Below, piece by piece: positions 8,768-17,028 of a DNA stretch of 40,190 nt (its first letter is position 1; each line of letters starts with the position of its first letter). Under the pieces are notes generated by a model. The model ran no database searches and was not told the origin of the DNA. It was given only the letters and a program-made list of their open reading frames with translations. Source of the stretch: Prevotella sp. (GTDB taxonomy: Bacteria; Bacteroidota; Bacteroidia; Bacteroidales; Bacteroidaceae). The stretch spans positions 1-40,190 of the forward strand of contig JAFPVW010000196.1 of NCBI GenBank assembly GCA_017395215.1, read 5' to 3'. Position numbers and translations under genes: made by a program.

Positions 8768-10317
8768 TTTCTGCGCTGCTCCTTCTGGCAGTTCTGTTCG
8801 TGCTGGCAGCCTGTGAGGACACTGCAACCCCTGTGAAGCGACAATTGTCATTAGAATCCTTCGACGACATGAAGGAAGACGGATATGCTCTAAACTCTCA
8901 ACTGATAAGAGAGTATTTAGAGCATATTTCGCGTGCAGACAAGGACAGCAACCTCTCGGCCAGCCGCGTCAGGAAGTACTACCGCGACAAGGGAGGCATC
9001 GTCTGGATTGACACCAAGGGCGTCGACGGGCGTCCAGGTGCGGTGGTCAGCACTCTGCAGGCCCGACTGCCAGAGATGGGTTTTAGTACCAAAGTCTTCA
9101 ACGTGAAGCAGATTAGCGACGACCTTGAGCGCATGCAGACGCTCAACTTCGACGAGAAGAACGACATCAACCACGTAGCAGCCCGGCTGGAGTACAACCT
9201 CACCAAGGCCTACCTGCGCTACGTCACCGGTCAGCACTTCGGATTCATCAACCCCGACTACGTCCTGAACCACTTTGAAGCCCAGGACCGCGACACCGCT
9301 GGCCGCGTGCGCTCCTACCGCCACCTGTTCGACGTCGACATGGAACACCCTGACGATGCCTATACGAAGGCAGCCCTGCAGCGGGCCACCCCCGACAGCC
9401 TCGACGACTACATGACCCGCGTGGCCAGGCACGGCGACCTCTACAACCGGCTGATGGAGAAACTGGCCGCAGCCACCGACTCGCAGAAGCGCCGCATACT
9501 CATCAACATGGAACGCTGCCGCTGGAAGAGCAAGATACAGCCCAAGGCCGACGAGAAGTACGTCGTGGTCAACGTGCCCGCCTACCACCTCTGGGCCGTC
9601 AGCCCCGACACCGTCATCGACATGCGCGTGGCCTGCGGGGCTTTGAGGACCAAGACGCCGCTGCTCTCGAGCCGCATCACTCACATGGAGGTCAACCCCG
9701 AGTGGTCGATACCCATGAGCATCATCCGTGCCGACGTGGCCCGGCATGGCGGCGACGAGGGCTACTTTGCGCGCCGGCGCTACTACATCGTCAACCGCAA
9801 GACCGGCAAGCGCGTACCGGCAAGCCAGGTGTCGGCAGGCTCGCTCTACAGCGGCAACTACCGCGTCATTCAGCAGGGTGGGGCGGGCAACTCGCTCGGG
9901 CGTATCGTCTTCCGCTTTGCCAACAACTTCTCGGTCTTCCTCCACGATACGTCGAGCCCGGGAGCCTTCGGACGCGACAATCGCGGCGTCTCCCACGGTT
10001 GCGTCCGCGTACAGCGGCCCTTCGACCTGGCGCGCTTCATGATGGAGAAAGACGCCGACGAATGGCTCGTCGACAAACTGCGACTCTCAATGGGCCTCGA
10101 TCCCGAGACTGACCAGGGCCGCGCCTATCGCGACTCACTGCCGCCCGGCGCCAAGTCTCCGACACTTGTCCACCGGCTGGACGTCACCCCGCGCGTACCT
10201 ATTTTTATAACATATTATACATTGTTCCAGACTCCCGACGGACTGCTCCAGTCGTACCCCGACGTCTACGGCTACGACAAGCCCATCGGCGAAGCCCTAA
10301 GACCCTACATACAATGA
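8716..10317 (+). CDS. L,D-transpeptidase lipoprotein (YkuD/YcbB type)
   Basis: Probable L,D-transpeptidase making 3-3 cross-links or anchoring proteins in peptidoglycan; periplasmic side, lipid-anchored. In the 533-aa frame the lipobox is VLAAC with Cys 33. A long N-terminal region (about 60-270) precedes the catalytic YkuD domain, beginning at KYVVVNVPAYHLWAV (about 280). The active-site segment is HDTSSPGAFGRDNRGVSHGC, with the catalytic Cys in SHGCVRV. The layout resembles YcbB-type enzymes with a scaffold domain, though no peptidoglycan-binding repeat is clear. No ATG or GTG precedes the signal peptide; TTG 8716 is the best start and overlaps the previous gene by 52 nt. The sigma-factor gene begins in an ATGA overlap with its stop. 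Confidence 0.88.
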   Translation: MLHFESWQGGKKDSGSLISALLLLAVLFVLAACEDTATPVKRQLSLESFDDMKEDGYALNSQLIREYLEHISRADKDSNLSASRVRKYYRDKGGIVWIDTKGVDGRPGAVVSTLQARLPEMGFSTKVFNVKQISDDLERMQTLNFDEKNDINHVAARLEYNLTKAYLRYVTGQHFGFINPDYVLNHFEAQDRDTAGRVRSYRHLFDVDMEHPDDAYTKAALQRATPDSLDDYMTRVARHGDLYNRLMEKLAAATDSQKRRILINMERCRWKSKIQPKADEKYVVVNVPAYHLWAVSPDTVIDMRVACGALRTKTPLLSSRITHMEVNPEWSIPMSIIRADVARHGGDEGYFARRRYYIVNRKTGKRVPASQVSAGSLYSGNYRVIQQGGAGNSLGRIVFRFANNFSVFLHDTSSPGAFGRDNRGVSHGCVRVQRPFDLARFMMEKDADEWLVDKLRLSMGLDPETDQGRAYRDSLPPGAKSPTLVHRLDVTPRVPIFITYYTLFQTPDGLLQSYPDVYGYDKPIGEALRPYIQ

Positions 10318-10859
10318 CAGACGACAGACTCCTCATCGAACAGCTGTCAAACCCCAAGACACAGCGCAGGGCATTCGAGACAGTGGTACGCCAGTACAGC
10401 GAGCAGCTCTACTGGCAGATACGCCGTTTCGTACTGTCACACGACGATGCCAACGACGTGCTCCAGAATGTCTTCATTAAGGCATGGCAGGGCATCGGCT
10501 CTTTCCACGGCGACTCCAAACTGCTCACCTGGCTGTCGCGCATAGCCATCAACGAGAGTCTCGACTTCCTGCGACATCAGAAGAACATCGTCACGCTGAG
10601 CACCGACGACGAAGAACTCACGGTAGCCAACACCCTCATGGCCGACGAGTACTTCGACGGCGACGAGACCGAGGCACAACTGCAGGAAGCCATCGCCCGG
10701 CTGCCCGAAGTGCAGCGCACCGTCTTCCTGCTGCGCTACTACGACGACATGAAGTACAGCGACATCAGCCGCCAGCTCGGAACCAGCGAGGGAGCCCTCA
10801 AAGCCTCCTACCACATAGCCGTCAAGAAAATATCCGAATTTTTTAAGTCACGCGATTAA
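10314..10859 (+). CDS. ECF-type RNA polymerase sigma factor
   Basis: A 181-aa sigma-70 family factor with only regions 2 and 4. Region 2 spans about residues 20-90 (ETVVRQYSEQLYWQIRRFVL, DDANDVLQNVFIKAW, LLTWLSRIAINESLDFLR). Region 4 spans about 125-175 (IARLPEVQRTVFLLRYYDDM, YSDISRQLGTSEGALKASYH), with the helix-turn-helix at its end. The ATG overlaps the TGA of the L,D-transpeptidase (ATGA), so translation is probably coupled. A small one-TM protein and a CpxP-like protein follow. By analogy with other sigma/anti-sigma/Spy-type groups it may answer envelope stress; the target promoters are unknown. Confidence 0.95.
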   Translation: MTDDRLLIEQLSNPKTQRRAFETVVRQYSEQLYWQIRRFVLSHDDANDVLQNVFIKAWQGIGSFHGDSKLLTWLSRIAINESLDFLRHQKNIVTLSTDDEELTVANTLMADEYFDGDETEAQLQEAIARLPEVQRTVFLLRYYDDMKYSDISRQLGTSEGALKASYHIAVKKISEFFKSRD

Positions 10860-10889
10860 ACCTTTCAACATAAATAGCGTCAATAGAGT

Positions 10890-11246
10890 ATGATGAACGA
10901 AGAAATGTATATCAAGAGCCGTATGGGCCAGGAAAATCCCTTCCGAGTGCCCGATGGGTATTTCGACAGCTTTGCTGCTGAAATGATGAAGAAACTGCCC
11001 GAACTGCCCGAACAGTCCGAACAGCCGAAGACAGGCCTGCTCGTCAGGCTAAGGCCGTGGATGTATGCAGCTGCTTGCATGGTAGTCGCCATCTTCACAG
11101 CCACTCTCTATTTCGTCAACGATACACCGAGCCAGGATGTGCCGGCAGCAGTCGCAGCAACCAATGATACATACGTTGAAGACGTTGCCGACTACATGAT
11201 GGCCGATAATCTTGACATCTACGCATGTCTGGCAAGTGAGTACTAA
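10890..11246 (+). CDS. Small single-TM protein, possible anti-sigma factor
   Basis: A 118-aa protein. The cytoplasmic N terminus has MGQENPFRVPDGYFDSFAAE, a segment I recall from small proteins coded directly after ECF sigma genes in Bacteroidales. One TM helix lies at about residues 54-75 (WMYAAACMVVAIFTATLYFV), followed by a short acidic tail (YVEDVADYMMADNLDIYACL). No zinc-binding anti-sigma motif (HxxxCxxC) is present, so anti-sigma activity rests on topology and position only. ATG 10890 is used; ATG 10893 is equally possible. The gene is 30 nt after the sigma factor and 13 nt before the CpxP-like gene. Confidence 0.8.
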   Translation: MMNEEMYIKSRMGQENPFRVPDGYFDSFAAEMMKKLPELPEQSEQPKTGLLVRLRPWMYAAACMVVAIFTATLYFVNDTPSQDVPAAVAATNDTYVEDVADYMMADNLDIYACLASEY

Positions 11247-11259
11247 CTGATTCGATGCA

Positions 11260-11832
11260 ATGAAACGACTAACTACTATCCTGTTCACACTCCTGATAGC
11301 CACCGCCGGAATGGCGCAGGGGTTCGGCCAGCGCCCGCAAGGCTTTGGCCAGCACTCACAGGGCTTTGGCCAGCGTCCTCAGGGCTTCGGCCAGCATCCA
11401 CAGAAATTCTCGCCTGAGAAGTTCCAGGCCGACCTCGAGCAATTCATTACAAAGGAAGCCTGCCTCACACCGCAGGAGGCAGCCAAGTTCTTCCCCATCT
11501 ACAAGGAGATGCAGGCCAAGCAGCGCACCGTCTATGAGCGCCAGCGCCAGCTGGGCTTCGGCAAGCCCGCCGACGAGAAAGGCTGCGAGAAGAACATCCG
11601 CCAGCGCGACGAGTACGACCTCGAGCTCAAGCGCATCCAGCAGACCTACCACAACAAGTTCCTCAGCGTCATCTCAGCCTCCAAGCTCTACGACGTTCTG
11701 AATGCCGAGGACCGCTTCCACCGCCAGATGCTGCGCGGCTGGAACCAGGGTGGCCCTCAGATGATGCGCGGCTGGAACCAGCGGAACCAGAACCAGCAGG
11801 GTGGTCAGGGAAAGAAACGCGACGGGAAGTAA
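11260..11832 (+). CDS. CpxP/Spy-like periplasmic protein with GFGQ repeats
   Basis: A 190-aa exported protein. Residues 1-19 (MKRLTTILFTLLIATAGMA) are a signal peptide. Four 7-residue repeats of the form QGFGQ(R/H)(P/S) follow (residues 20-47). The helical core (about 50-155) contains EACLTPQEAAKFFPIYKEM, resembling the LTxxEAxxFxPxY motif of Spy/CpxP-like Bacteroidota proteins, followed by KQRTVYERQRQLG and LKRIQQTYHNKFLSVISASK. The tail repeats RGWNQ twice and is rich in N, Q and G. It is the last gene of the sigma-factor operon and may buffer misfolded periplasmic proteins. Function is inferred from the motif and context only. Confidence 0.78.
   Translation: MKRLTTILFTLLIATAGMAQGFGQRPQGFGQHSQGFGQRPQGFGQHPQKFSPEKFQADLEQFITKEACLTPQEAAKFFPIYKEMQAKQRTVYERQRQLGFGKPADEKGCEKNIRQRDEYDLELKRIQQTYHNKFLSVISASKLYDVLNAEDRFHRQMLRGWNQGGPQMMRGWNQRNQNQQGGQGKKRDGK
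11317..11400 (+). repeat. Four 21-nt coding repeats (QGFGQ motif)
   Basis: Four in-frame 21-nt units (11317, 11338, 11359, 11380) each code QGFGQ plus two residues, which alternate RP, HS, RP, HP. This suggests duplication of a 42-nt dimer. Confidence 0.85.
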
Positions 11833-11851
11833 CAGTCAGTGGTCATTAGGC

Positions 11852-11921
11852 GACGCAAGCTTACAGATTACCAGTGCCATCAAGCTCATTGGCGCACACT
11901 GGGAGGCTGTAAGCTTGCGTC
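11852..11921. repeat. 70-nt hairpin after the sigma operon
   Basis: Perfect 15-nt inverted arms (gacgcaagcttacag at 11852-11866 and its complement at 11907-11921) enclose a 40-nt loop. The loop holds a second stem, ccagtg at 11871-11876 with cactgg at 11897-11902. It begins 20 nt after the CpxP-like stop codon. There is no T tract on either side, so it is not a standard terminator; it may protect the mRNA end or be a repeat element. The rest of 11833-12172 holds no gene that I can see. Confidence 0.75.
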
Positions 11922-11999
11922 TCTCGTTGTGGTGCTTCCCCGAAAGACTTTCAATCCCCATCCAGCCGCCATGTTGATGTAATCCATTTTGTTCAGCCT

Positions 12000-12039
12000 C
12001 TCTACCCGCCGGGTTGAAGCCCTCTACCCGCCGGGTTGA
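12000..12039. repeat. Two 18-nt direct repeats, 22-nt period
   Basis: The 18-mer ctctacccgccgggttga occurs at 12000-12017 and 12022-12039. Each copy has an 11-nt imperfect palindrome, acccg-c-cgggt. It could be a tandem operator or small structural repeat; no function is evident. Confidence 0.7.
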
Positions 12040-12105
12040 TAAAGTGCACGCGGAACCACTGAATGTTGTTATAGTTTGCGTGAAGGAGGCTTGGCGGCTT
12101 CAAAA

Positions 12106-12153
12106 GATTGTTCCCACGGCCTGGGACAAACATCCCAAGGCGCGGGAACAATC
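12106..12153 (-). terminator. Rho-independent terminator of uxuA
   Basis: Arms gattgttccc (12106-12115) and its complement (12144-12153), with an inner imperfect stem, form a hairpin. Read on the minus strand it is followed by TTTTG. It starts 20 nt after the uxuA stop. Confidence 0.7.
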
Positions 12154-12172
12154 AAAAAGGGGCACCTTTCGC

Positions 12173-13426
12173 TTAGTCGAAGAAGCCGGGCTGCTTGTAG
12201 GGGAGGCCCAGTTCGCGGTCGACGGTGGCGAGGATTCCCTGCACCTGACCGAGGGCGAACATTCGGCCAAGGAGCGTGTAGCCGGCATTGTGGCCGTGAC
12301 TCGACTCGTCCATGATGCCGCCGGGCTTGTCGGTGAAGGTCATGCCGTGATCGACGCGCATGGGCAGCTGCGGGTTCTCTTTCTCAAAGATTTTGCAGAG
12401 CTCGATGATGTCGGCACGCCCGCCCAGGTGGCTGGCCTCGGTGAAGTCGCCGTTGGGGAAGATGTGGCACGAGCGGAGGTGGACGAAGTGGGTGCGCGAG
12501 GCAAACTTGCGGGCCATCTCGACCACGTTGTTATAGGCTCCGGCCGAGAGCGAACCGGCACAGAACGTCAGGCCGTTGTGCTTGTTGGGCACGGCGTCGA
12601 GGAACCACTGAATGTCCTCCTCGGTGCGGACGATGCGCGGCAGTCCGAGAATCTCGATGGGCGGGTCGTCGGGGTGAACGCACATGTTCATGCCGCACTC
12701 CTCGCAGACGGGCATGATGGCCTCGAGGAAGTATTTCATGTTCTCGCGCAACTGCTTCTTATCGATACCTTTATAGAGGTCGAGGAAGTCGCGGAACTTC
12801 TGTATGGGTGCTTCGTCGTTCTCGCTGAAGTTGCCGCTGACGAAGCCCTGTGTCTTGATGATGATGTTCTCGACGAGCTTGTGCTCCTTCTCGGGCGTCA
12901 TCGTCTTGGCCAGTTCGTCGCACTCAGCCAGCACGTTGCGGCCCTGACCTACGCCGGCAGGAAATTCAAACTGGCTCCACTCCTCGCGAGCACCCTCGCG
13001 CTTCAGGATATAGATGTCGAAGTAGGCAAACTCGGCGTAGTTGAAGTAGAGGTTTGTCGAGCCGTTGGGATTCGTGTGCAGCAGGTCGGTACGTGCCCAG
13101 TCGAGCACGGGCATGAAGTTGTAGCAGATACAGTGAATGCCCTCAGCCGAGAGGTTGCGCAGCGACTCCTTGTAGACCTCAATCTGGTGGTCGCGGTCAG
13201 GGCCGCCGTACTTGATGGTCTCCACCACGGGCAGGCTCTCGACGACGCTCCAGCGCATGCCGTAGCTCTCGATATACTCGCGCAGGTCGCGAATCTTCTC
13301 GCGGGTCCATACTTCGCCAAGGGGCACGTCGTGCAGGGCGGTGACGATGCCCTCGACGCCGATTTGTCTTAACATGGCAAGCGTAATCTTGTCTTTCTTG
13401 CCAAACCATCTCCAGGTTCTTTCCAT
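12173..13426 (-). CDS. uxuA: Mannonate dehydratase
   Basis: Dehydrates D-mannonate to 2-keto-3-deoxygluconate in hexuronate (glucuronate) catabolism; cytoplasmic, metal-dependent xylose-isomerase-like barrel. The 417-aa protein is full length for the family. Segments seen are MERTWRWFGKKDKITLAMLR and GVEGIVTALHDVPLGEVW at the start, then CICYNFMPVLDWARTDLL, MCVHPDDPP (metal-binding His), LTFCAGSLSAG, HFVHLRS and the C-terminal RVDHGMTF and GYTLLGRMFALGQVQG. It follows a GHL10 glycosidase gene with a 15-nt gap on the same strand and has its own terminator. No fructuronate reductase (uxuB) or uronate isomerase is in the window. Confidence 0.97.
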   Translation of the reverse strand: MERTWRWFGKKDKITLAMLRQIGVEGIVTALHDVPLGEVWTREKIRDLREYIESYGMRWSVVESLPVVETIKYGGPDRDHQIEVYKESLRNLSAEGIHCICYNFMPVLDWARTDLLHTNPNGSTNLYFNYAEFAYFDIYILKREGAREEWSQFEFPAGVGQGRNVLAECDELAKTMTPEKEHKLVENIIIKTQGFVSGNFSENDEAPIQKFRDFLDLYKGIDKKQLRENMKYFLEAIMPVCEECGMNMCVHPDDPPIEILGLPRIVRTEEDIQWFLDAVPNKHNGLTFCAGSLSAGAYNNVVEMARKFASRTHFVHLRSCHIFPNGDFTEASHLGGRADIIELCKIFEKENPQLPMRVDHGMTFTDKPGGIMDESSHGHNAGYTLLGRMFALGQVQGILATVDRELGLPYKQPGFFD

Positions 13427-13441
13427 AGTCTTTACAGGGTT

Positions 13442-14935
13442 TTAGTGGGTTTTGTTGTATTTCTTTTGTTGTTTCTTGCTCCAGAAGTAGTAGAAGGGGG
13501 GGATGTGGGTGTCGTTGGGGGACAGGGATTTTCTGGCGGCAAAACCGCCAGACACAGTTGGGGCGTCGGTGTAGACGGGGCTGCTCTCGTTGCCGTAGCG
13601 GTCGAGTGCCGTGACGGCGTAGTAGACGGTCTGGCCGTTGGTGTGCGGCACGTAGAGCTGCTGGCTCTGCAGTCGGGTGGCTATCAGGTTGCGCGGTTCG
13701 CTGACGTCAACATCGGGCGTGGTCGATGCATACACATTATATAATAGGTAGGAAGCCCGCGAGCGGTCGACGGCTCCGCTCCACGTCAGGCGGTCGGTCG
13801 ATGAGCCGCGGCTCAGGTCGAGTCGGGTAGGGGAGTCGGGGGCTTCGTTCCAGGCCCACGTCATGGGCGGAATGAGTGCCGGCGTGTCGTCAAAATGGCG
13901 TGCGAAGTCGTAGATGCCGCGCGTGTTGTCGGTCAGGAACTTCGAGCGGAAGTAGCAGTGGCCTATGCCGTTCTGGCGCACGAAGTACATCTCGCGGCTC
14001 ACGTCGTTGAGAGTCCAGTTGCCTTCGCGGGGCGAGAGGAAGTAGATGCCGAGTCCGCTGACGATGGTGCGGCCGTAGGAACGCTCCTGCCAGTCGAGGG
14101 CGAAGGGGAAGAAGTTGTTGTCGCGGAAGTACATCATCGGGTAGAGCTGGTCCATCAGTCCGTCGCGTAGCCAGCCCTGAGCGTCCTGGAACACGGCGTT
14201 GTAGGCATTCCAGCCGCCACTACGGTAGCGGCTCAGGTCGCCTGATTTGCCTATGGGCGAGCACGACAGCTTGACCCAGGGCTTGAGCGACTTCACGGCC
14301 TGGTTAATCTTGCGCACGATGCTGGTGATGTTGAGGCGGCGCTCGTGGGGCTTGACTCCCTTCTTGGGCCACGTCTCTGGGTAGCGGATGTAGTCGAGGT
14401 GAATGCCGTCGATGTCGTAGTTGCGTGTCACCTCGGCGCAGATGCGTGCTATGTAGTCGCCCGTAGCGGGGGCTTCAGGATTCATGAAGCCGTCCTGCCC
14501 GATGCAGCGTGCCAGCTTCGGGTTCTTGCGTTTGAACTCCTTGAAGCGTGCCTCGTTGGTCTTGCCGACGGGAATGGTGACTATCCATGCGTGGCACTCC
14601 ATTCCGCGCTTGTGGCACTCGTCGACGATGAACTTCAGAGGGTCGTAGCCGGGATTGCGGCCGTGCGTGCCCGTCAGGCACATGTCGAAGGGCTCAATGG
14701 CCGAGGGATAGATAGTCGATGCGCGTACGCGCGTCTGTATAAGTACGGTGTTGATGTTCACCCGCTTCAGCTGGTCCAGAATCTGCGTCATCTCGCGCCG
14801 TTGCTCTGCTGAATTGTGCGACCTTGGCCAGTCGATGCCGCCGATGGTGGTGAGCCAGACGGCTCGCACTTCATGCTTCTGAGCCTGCGCCGACAGGCAG
14901 AGAAGTGCCAATATAAAGATGATTTTTACTCTCAA
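13442..14935 (-). CDS. GHL10 (DUF187) family glycosidase-like protein (TTG start)
   Basis: A 497-aa exported protein with a glycosyl-hydrolase-like barrel of the GHL10/DUF187 family; natural substrates are not settled. Signal peptide MRVKIIFILALLCLSAQAQ. The barrel begins with EVRAVWLTTIGGIDWPRS (about residues 22-40) and contains NINTVLIQTRVRASTIYPS, HAWIVTIPVGKTN, and DGIHLDYIRYPETW (about 175-190). A fibronectin-III-like region follows (about 385-475), then a Lys-rich tail. No ATG exists near the start: TTG 14935 lies 27 nt after a full promoter and directly before the signal peptide. uxuA follows after 15 nt. The pair may handle uronate-containing glycans, but this is inferred. Confidence 0.85.
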   Translation of the reverse strand: MRVKIIFILALLCLSAQAQKHEVRAVWLTTIGGIDWPRSHNSAEQRREMTQILDQLKRVNINTVLIQTRVRASTIYPSAIEPFDMCLTGTHGRNPGYDPLKFIVDECHKRGMECHAWIVTIPVGKTNEARFKEFKRKNPKLARCIGQDGFMNPEAPATGDYIARICAEVTRNYDIDGIHLDYIRYPETWPKKGVKPHERRLNITSIVRKINQAVKSLKPWVKLSCSPIGKSGDLSRYRSGGWNAYNAVFQDAQGWLRDGLMDQLYPMMYFRDNNFFPFALDWQERSYGRTIVSGLGIYFLSPREGNWTLNDVSREMYFVRQNGIGHCYFRSKFLTDNTRGIYDFARHFDDTPALIPPMTWAWNEAPDSPTRLDLSRGSSTDRLTWSGAVDRSRASYLLYNVYASTTPDVDVSEPRNLIATRLQSQQLYVPHTNGQTVYYAVTALDRYGNESSPVYTDAPTVSGGFAARKSLSPNDTHIPPFYYFWSKKQQKKYNKTH

Positions 14936-14961
14936 TTCGTTATTTGTTTTTAATTTGCCTG

Positions 14962-14992
14962 CAAAATTACGATATTTTTTTCATTTCTCAAA
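14962..14992 (-). promoter_or_regulatory. Bacteroidota promoter for GHL10-uxuA operon
   Basis: On the minus strand TTTG (14992-14989), 19 nt, then TAATTTTG (14969-14962): a full match. It supports the TTG start at 14935. Confidence 0.8.
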
Positions 14993-15001
14993 TAAAAGTA
15001 T

Positions 15002-15009
15002 TACTTTTG
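15002..15009 (+). promoter_or_regulatory. Bacteroidota -7 box for CstA-type gene
   Basis: TACTTTTG lies 30 nt upstream of ATG 15040. No convincing TTTG -33 box was found at the right distance. Confidence 0.5.
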
Positions 15010-15039
15010 CAACACAAAACTTTAATGAACTCTTGAAAA

Positions 15040-16506
15040 ATGATTTCTTTTACGCTGAGTCTTGTGGCTCTTGTTTTGGGTTATCTGCTCTACGGACGCT
15101 TCGTTGAACGAGTGTTCGGTCCTGATGACCGTGTGACGCCCGCTGTTGCCAAGGCCGACGGTGTTGACTTTATCGTTCTTCCATCATGGAAGATTTTTAT
15201 GATTCAGTTCCTGAACATTGCAGGAACGGGGCCCATCTTCGGTGCCATCATGGGCGCCGCGTTCGGTCCTGCAGCCTATCTGTGGATAGTGCTGGGCTGT
15301 ATATTCGCTGGTTCTGTCCACGACTATCTGTCGGGTATGCTGTCAATACGTCTCGGGGGTGCCAACCAGCCGGAAATCATTGGCCGCTATCTGGGTAAGA
15401 CCACCAAGCAGGTAATGCTGGTGTTCTCGGTTTTCCTGCTGATGATGGTGGGTGCCGTTTTCGTGTTCAGTCCTGCCAAGATTCTGGGCGACATGTGGGA
15501 GCCTGCCTATATGATTGAGACCTTTGGGCAATACACGTTCTGGATTATTATCATCTTCATCTACTATATCATCGCCACGATGTTGCCTATCGACAAGATT
15601 ATTGGCAAGGTCTATCCGCTCTTTGCCTTCTCGCTGCTGTTTATGGCTGCAGCCCTGTTGGTGATGCTGCTGGTGAAGCAACCTGATATCCCTGAGATTT
15701 GGGAGGGACTGAGTGTTCCTGCCTTGACGCCGAAGAGCATCTTCCCCTGTCTGTTCATCACCATTGCCTGTGGGGCCATCAGTGGTTTCCACGCTACGCA
15801 GAGTCCTCTGATGGCGCGTTGTATGAAGAGCGAGCGCATGGGCAGGCCCATCTTCTACGGTGCGATGATTACTGAAGGCATCGTCGCCCTCATCTGGGCT
15901 ACGGTGGCCATGTATTTCTTCTACGACCAGCCTACACCAGGCTATGAACTGATGGAAGGAGGTCTTGCAGCCAAGAATGATGCCCCTTCGATTGTGAATC
16001 TCATCTGTAACGACTGGCTGGGTGTCTTTGGAGGCGTTCTGGCCCTGCTGGGTGTGGTGGCAGCACCGATTACGAGTGGCGACACGGCCCTGCGCTCGGC
16101 TCGTCTGATCATTGCTGACTTCGTCAAGCTCGAACAGCGAACCATCCGCAAGCGTCTCTATATCTGTATCCCCATGTTTGCTGCTGTTATCTCCCTGTTG
16201 GTATGGCAGATGTCCGATAAGTCGGGCTTCGCAAAGATATGGAACTGGTTCGGATGGAGCAACCAGACGCTCTCCGTCTTCATGCTGTGGGCGGTGACAG
16301 TCTATTTCGTTCAGCAGAAGAAGCCTTATGTCATCACGCTGATTCCTGCAGTCTTTATGACGGCGGTATGCACCGCGTTCCTCTTGTCAGAGCAGCTGTT
16401 CAGTCTGGGTCAGTATTATGCGTGGATTGTTGCAGCTGTTGCCTGTGTGGTTTCCCTGGCGTGGTTCGGCCTATGGTATCGTAAAAATTCTAATATTAAC
16501 AAATAA
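15040..16506 (+). CDS. cstA: CstA-type carbon starvation/peptide transporter
   Basis: An inner-membrane transporter of the CstA family, which takes up peptides or pyruvate in characterised members. The 488-aa protein is shorter than E. coli CstA (about 700 aa) but normal for the short form. About 12 or more hydrophobic helices are seen. Family segments are YGRFVERVFGPDDRVTPA, NIAGTGPIFGAIMGAAFGPA, AGSVHDYLSGMLSIRLGG, ISGFHATQSPLMARCM and GVVAAPITSGDTALRSARL. An outer-membrane barrel gene starts 12 nt downstream, so the two may be co-transcribed. The substrate cannot be told from the sequence. Confidence 0.93.
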   Translation: MISFTLSLVALVLGYLLYGRFVERVFGPDDRVTPAVAKADGVDFIVLPSWKIFMIQFLNIAGTGPIFGAIMGAAFGPAAYLWIVLGCIFAGSVHDYLSGMLSIRLGGANQPEIIGRYLGKTTKQVMLVFSVFLLMMVGAVFVFSPAKILGDMWEPAYMIETFGQYTFWIIIIFIYYIIATMLPIDKIIGKVYPLFAFSLLFMAAALLVMLLVKQPDIPEIWEGLSVPALTPKSIFPCLFITIACGAISGFHATQSPLMARCMKSERMGRPIFYGAMITEGIVALIWATVAMYFFYDQPTPGYELMEGGLAAKNDAPSIVNLICNDWLGVFGGVLALLGVVAAPITSGDTALRSARLIIADFVKLEQRTIRKRLYICIPMFAAVISLLVWQMSDKSGFAKIWNWFGWSNQTLSVFMLWAVTVYFVQQKKPYVITLIPAVFMTAVCTAFLLSEQLFSLGQYYAWIVAAVACVVSLAWFGLWYRKNSNINK

Positions 16507-16518
16507 AACCCAACCCTT

Positions 16519-17022
16519 ATGAAAAAGAAGATTTTAACTCTGATTGTCGGCCTCATGTCCACAATGGCTGTTAACGCCCAGTCAACTTACGACACTCCTC
16601 CATTCGGACAGGGTAAAACCTATGTCGGTGCTTCCATGTCGAGCTTCGATATCGGCAGCGTGATGTCGACATTCCATATCGACCTCAGTGCCAAGGGCGG
16701 CTATATGATATCCGACAATATCCTGGCGCTTGGCGACGTGTCGTACAATTACATGAAAGATGCCGACGGCATTTTCTCTGTTGGTGCCGGCCTGCGCTAT
16801 TACATTGAACAGAATGGCATATTCCTCGGTGCCGGAGCCAAGCTGGCTGACATGACCAACGACCTGGACTTCCAGCCTAACATTTCTTTGGGCTACGCCT
16901 TCTTCCTCAACCGCACCGTAACGATAGAGCCGGAGTTGTACTTCAATCTTTCCACCAAGGACATCGACAACTCCAACTACGGTTTCCGCGTTGGCTTTGG
17001 TATTTACCTTTTTAATGAATAG
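16519..17022 (+). CDS. Small outer-membrane beta-barrel protein
   Basis: A 167-aa exported protein with signal peptide MKKKILTLIVGLMSTMAVNA and a mature part of alternating hydrophobic and polar residues. Repeated strands such as TYVGASMSSFDIGS, AKGGYMISDNILALGDVSYN, FSVGAGLRYYI, IFLGAGAKLADM and the C-terminal YGFRVGFGIYLF suggest an eight-strand OmpA/OmpX-like barrel. The aromatic residue near the C terminus fits outer-membrane insertion. It sits between the CstA-type gene (12 nt) and nadC (6 nt) in one co-directional run. Exact function is unknown. Confidence 0.8.
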   Translation: MKKKILTLIVGLMSTMAVNAQSTYDTPPFGQGKTYVGASMSSFDIGSVMSTFHIDLSAKGGYMISDNILALGDVSYNYMKDADGIFSVGAGLRYYIEQNGIFLGAGAKLADMTNDLDFQPNISLGYAFFLNRTVTIEPELYFNLSTKDIDNSNYGFRVGFGIYLFNE

Positions 17023-17028
17023 TGGCTT

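Noticed and set aside
12014-13372. Long open frame on the plus strand opposite uxuA
   Set aside because: Antisense shadow; the minus strand encodes complete mannonate dehydratase.
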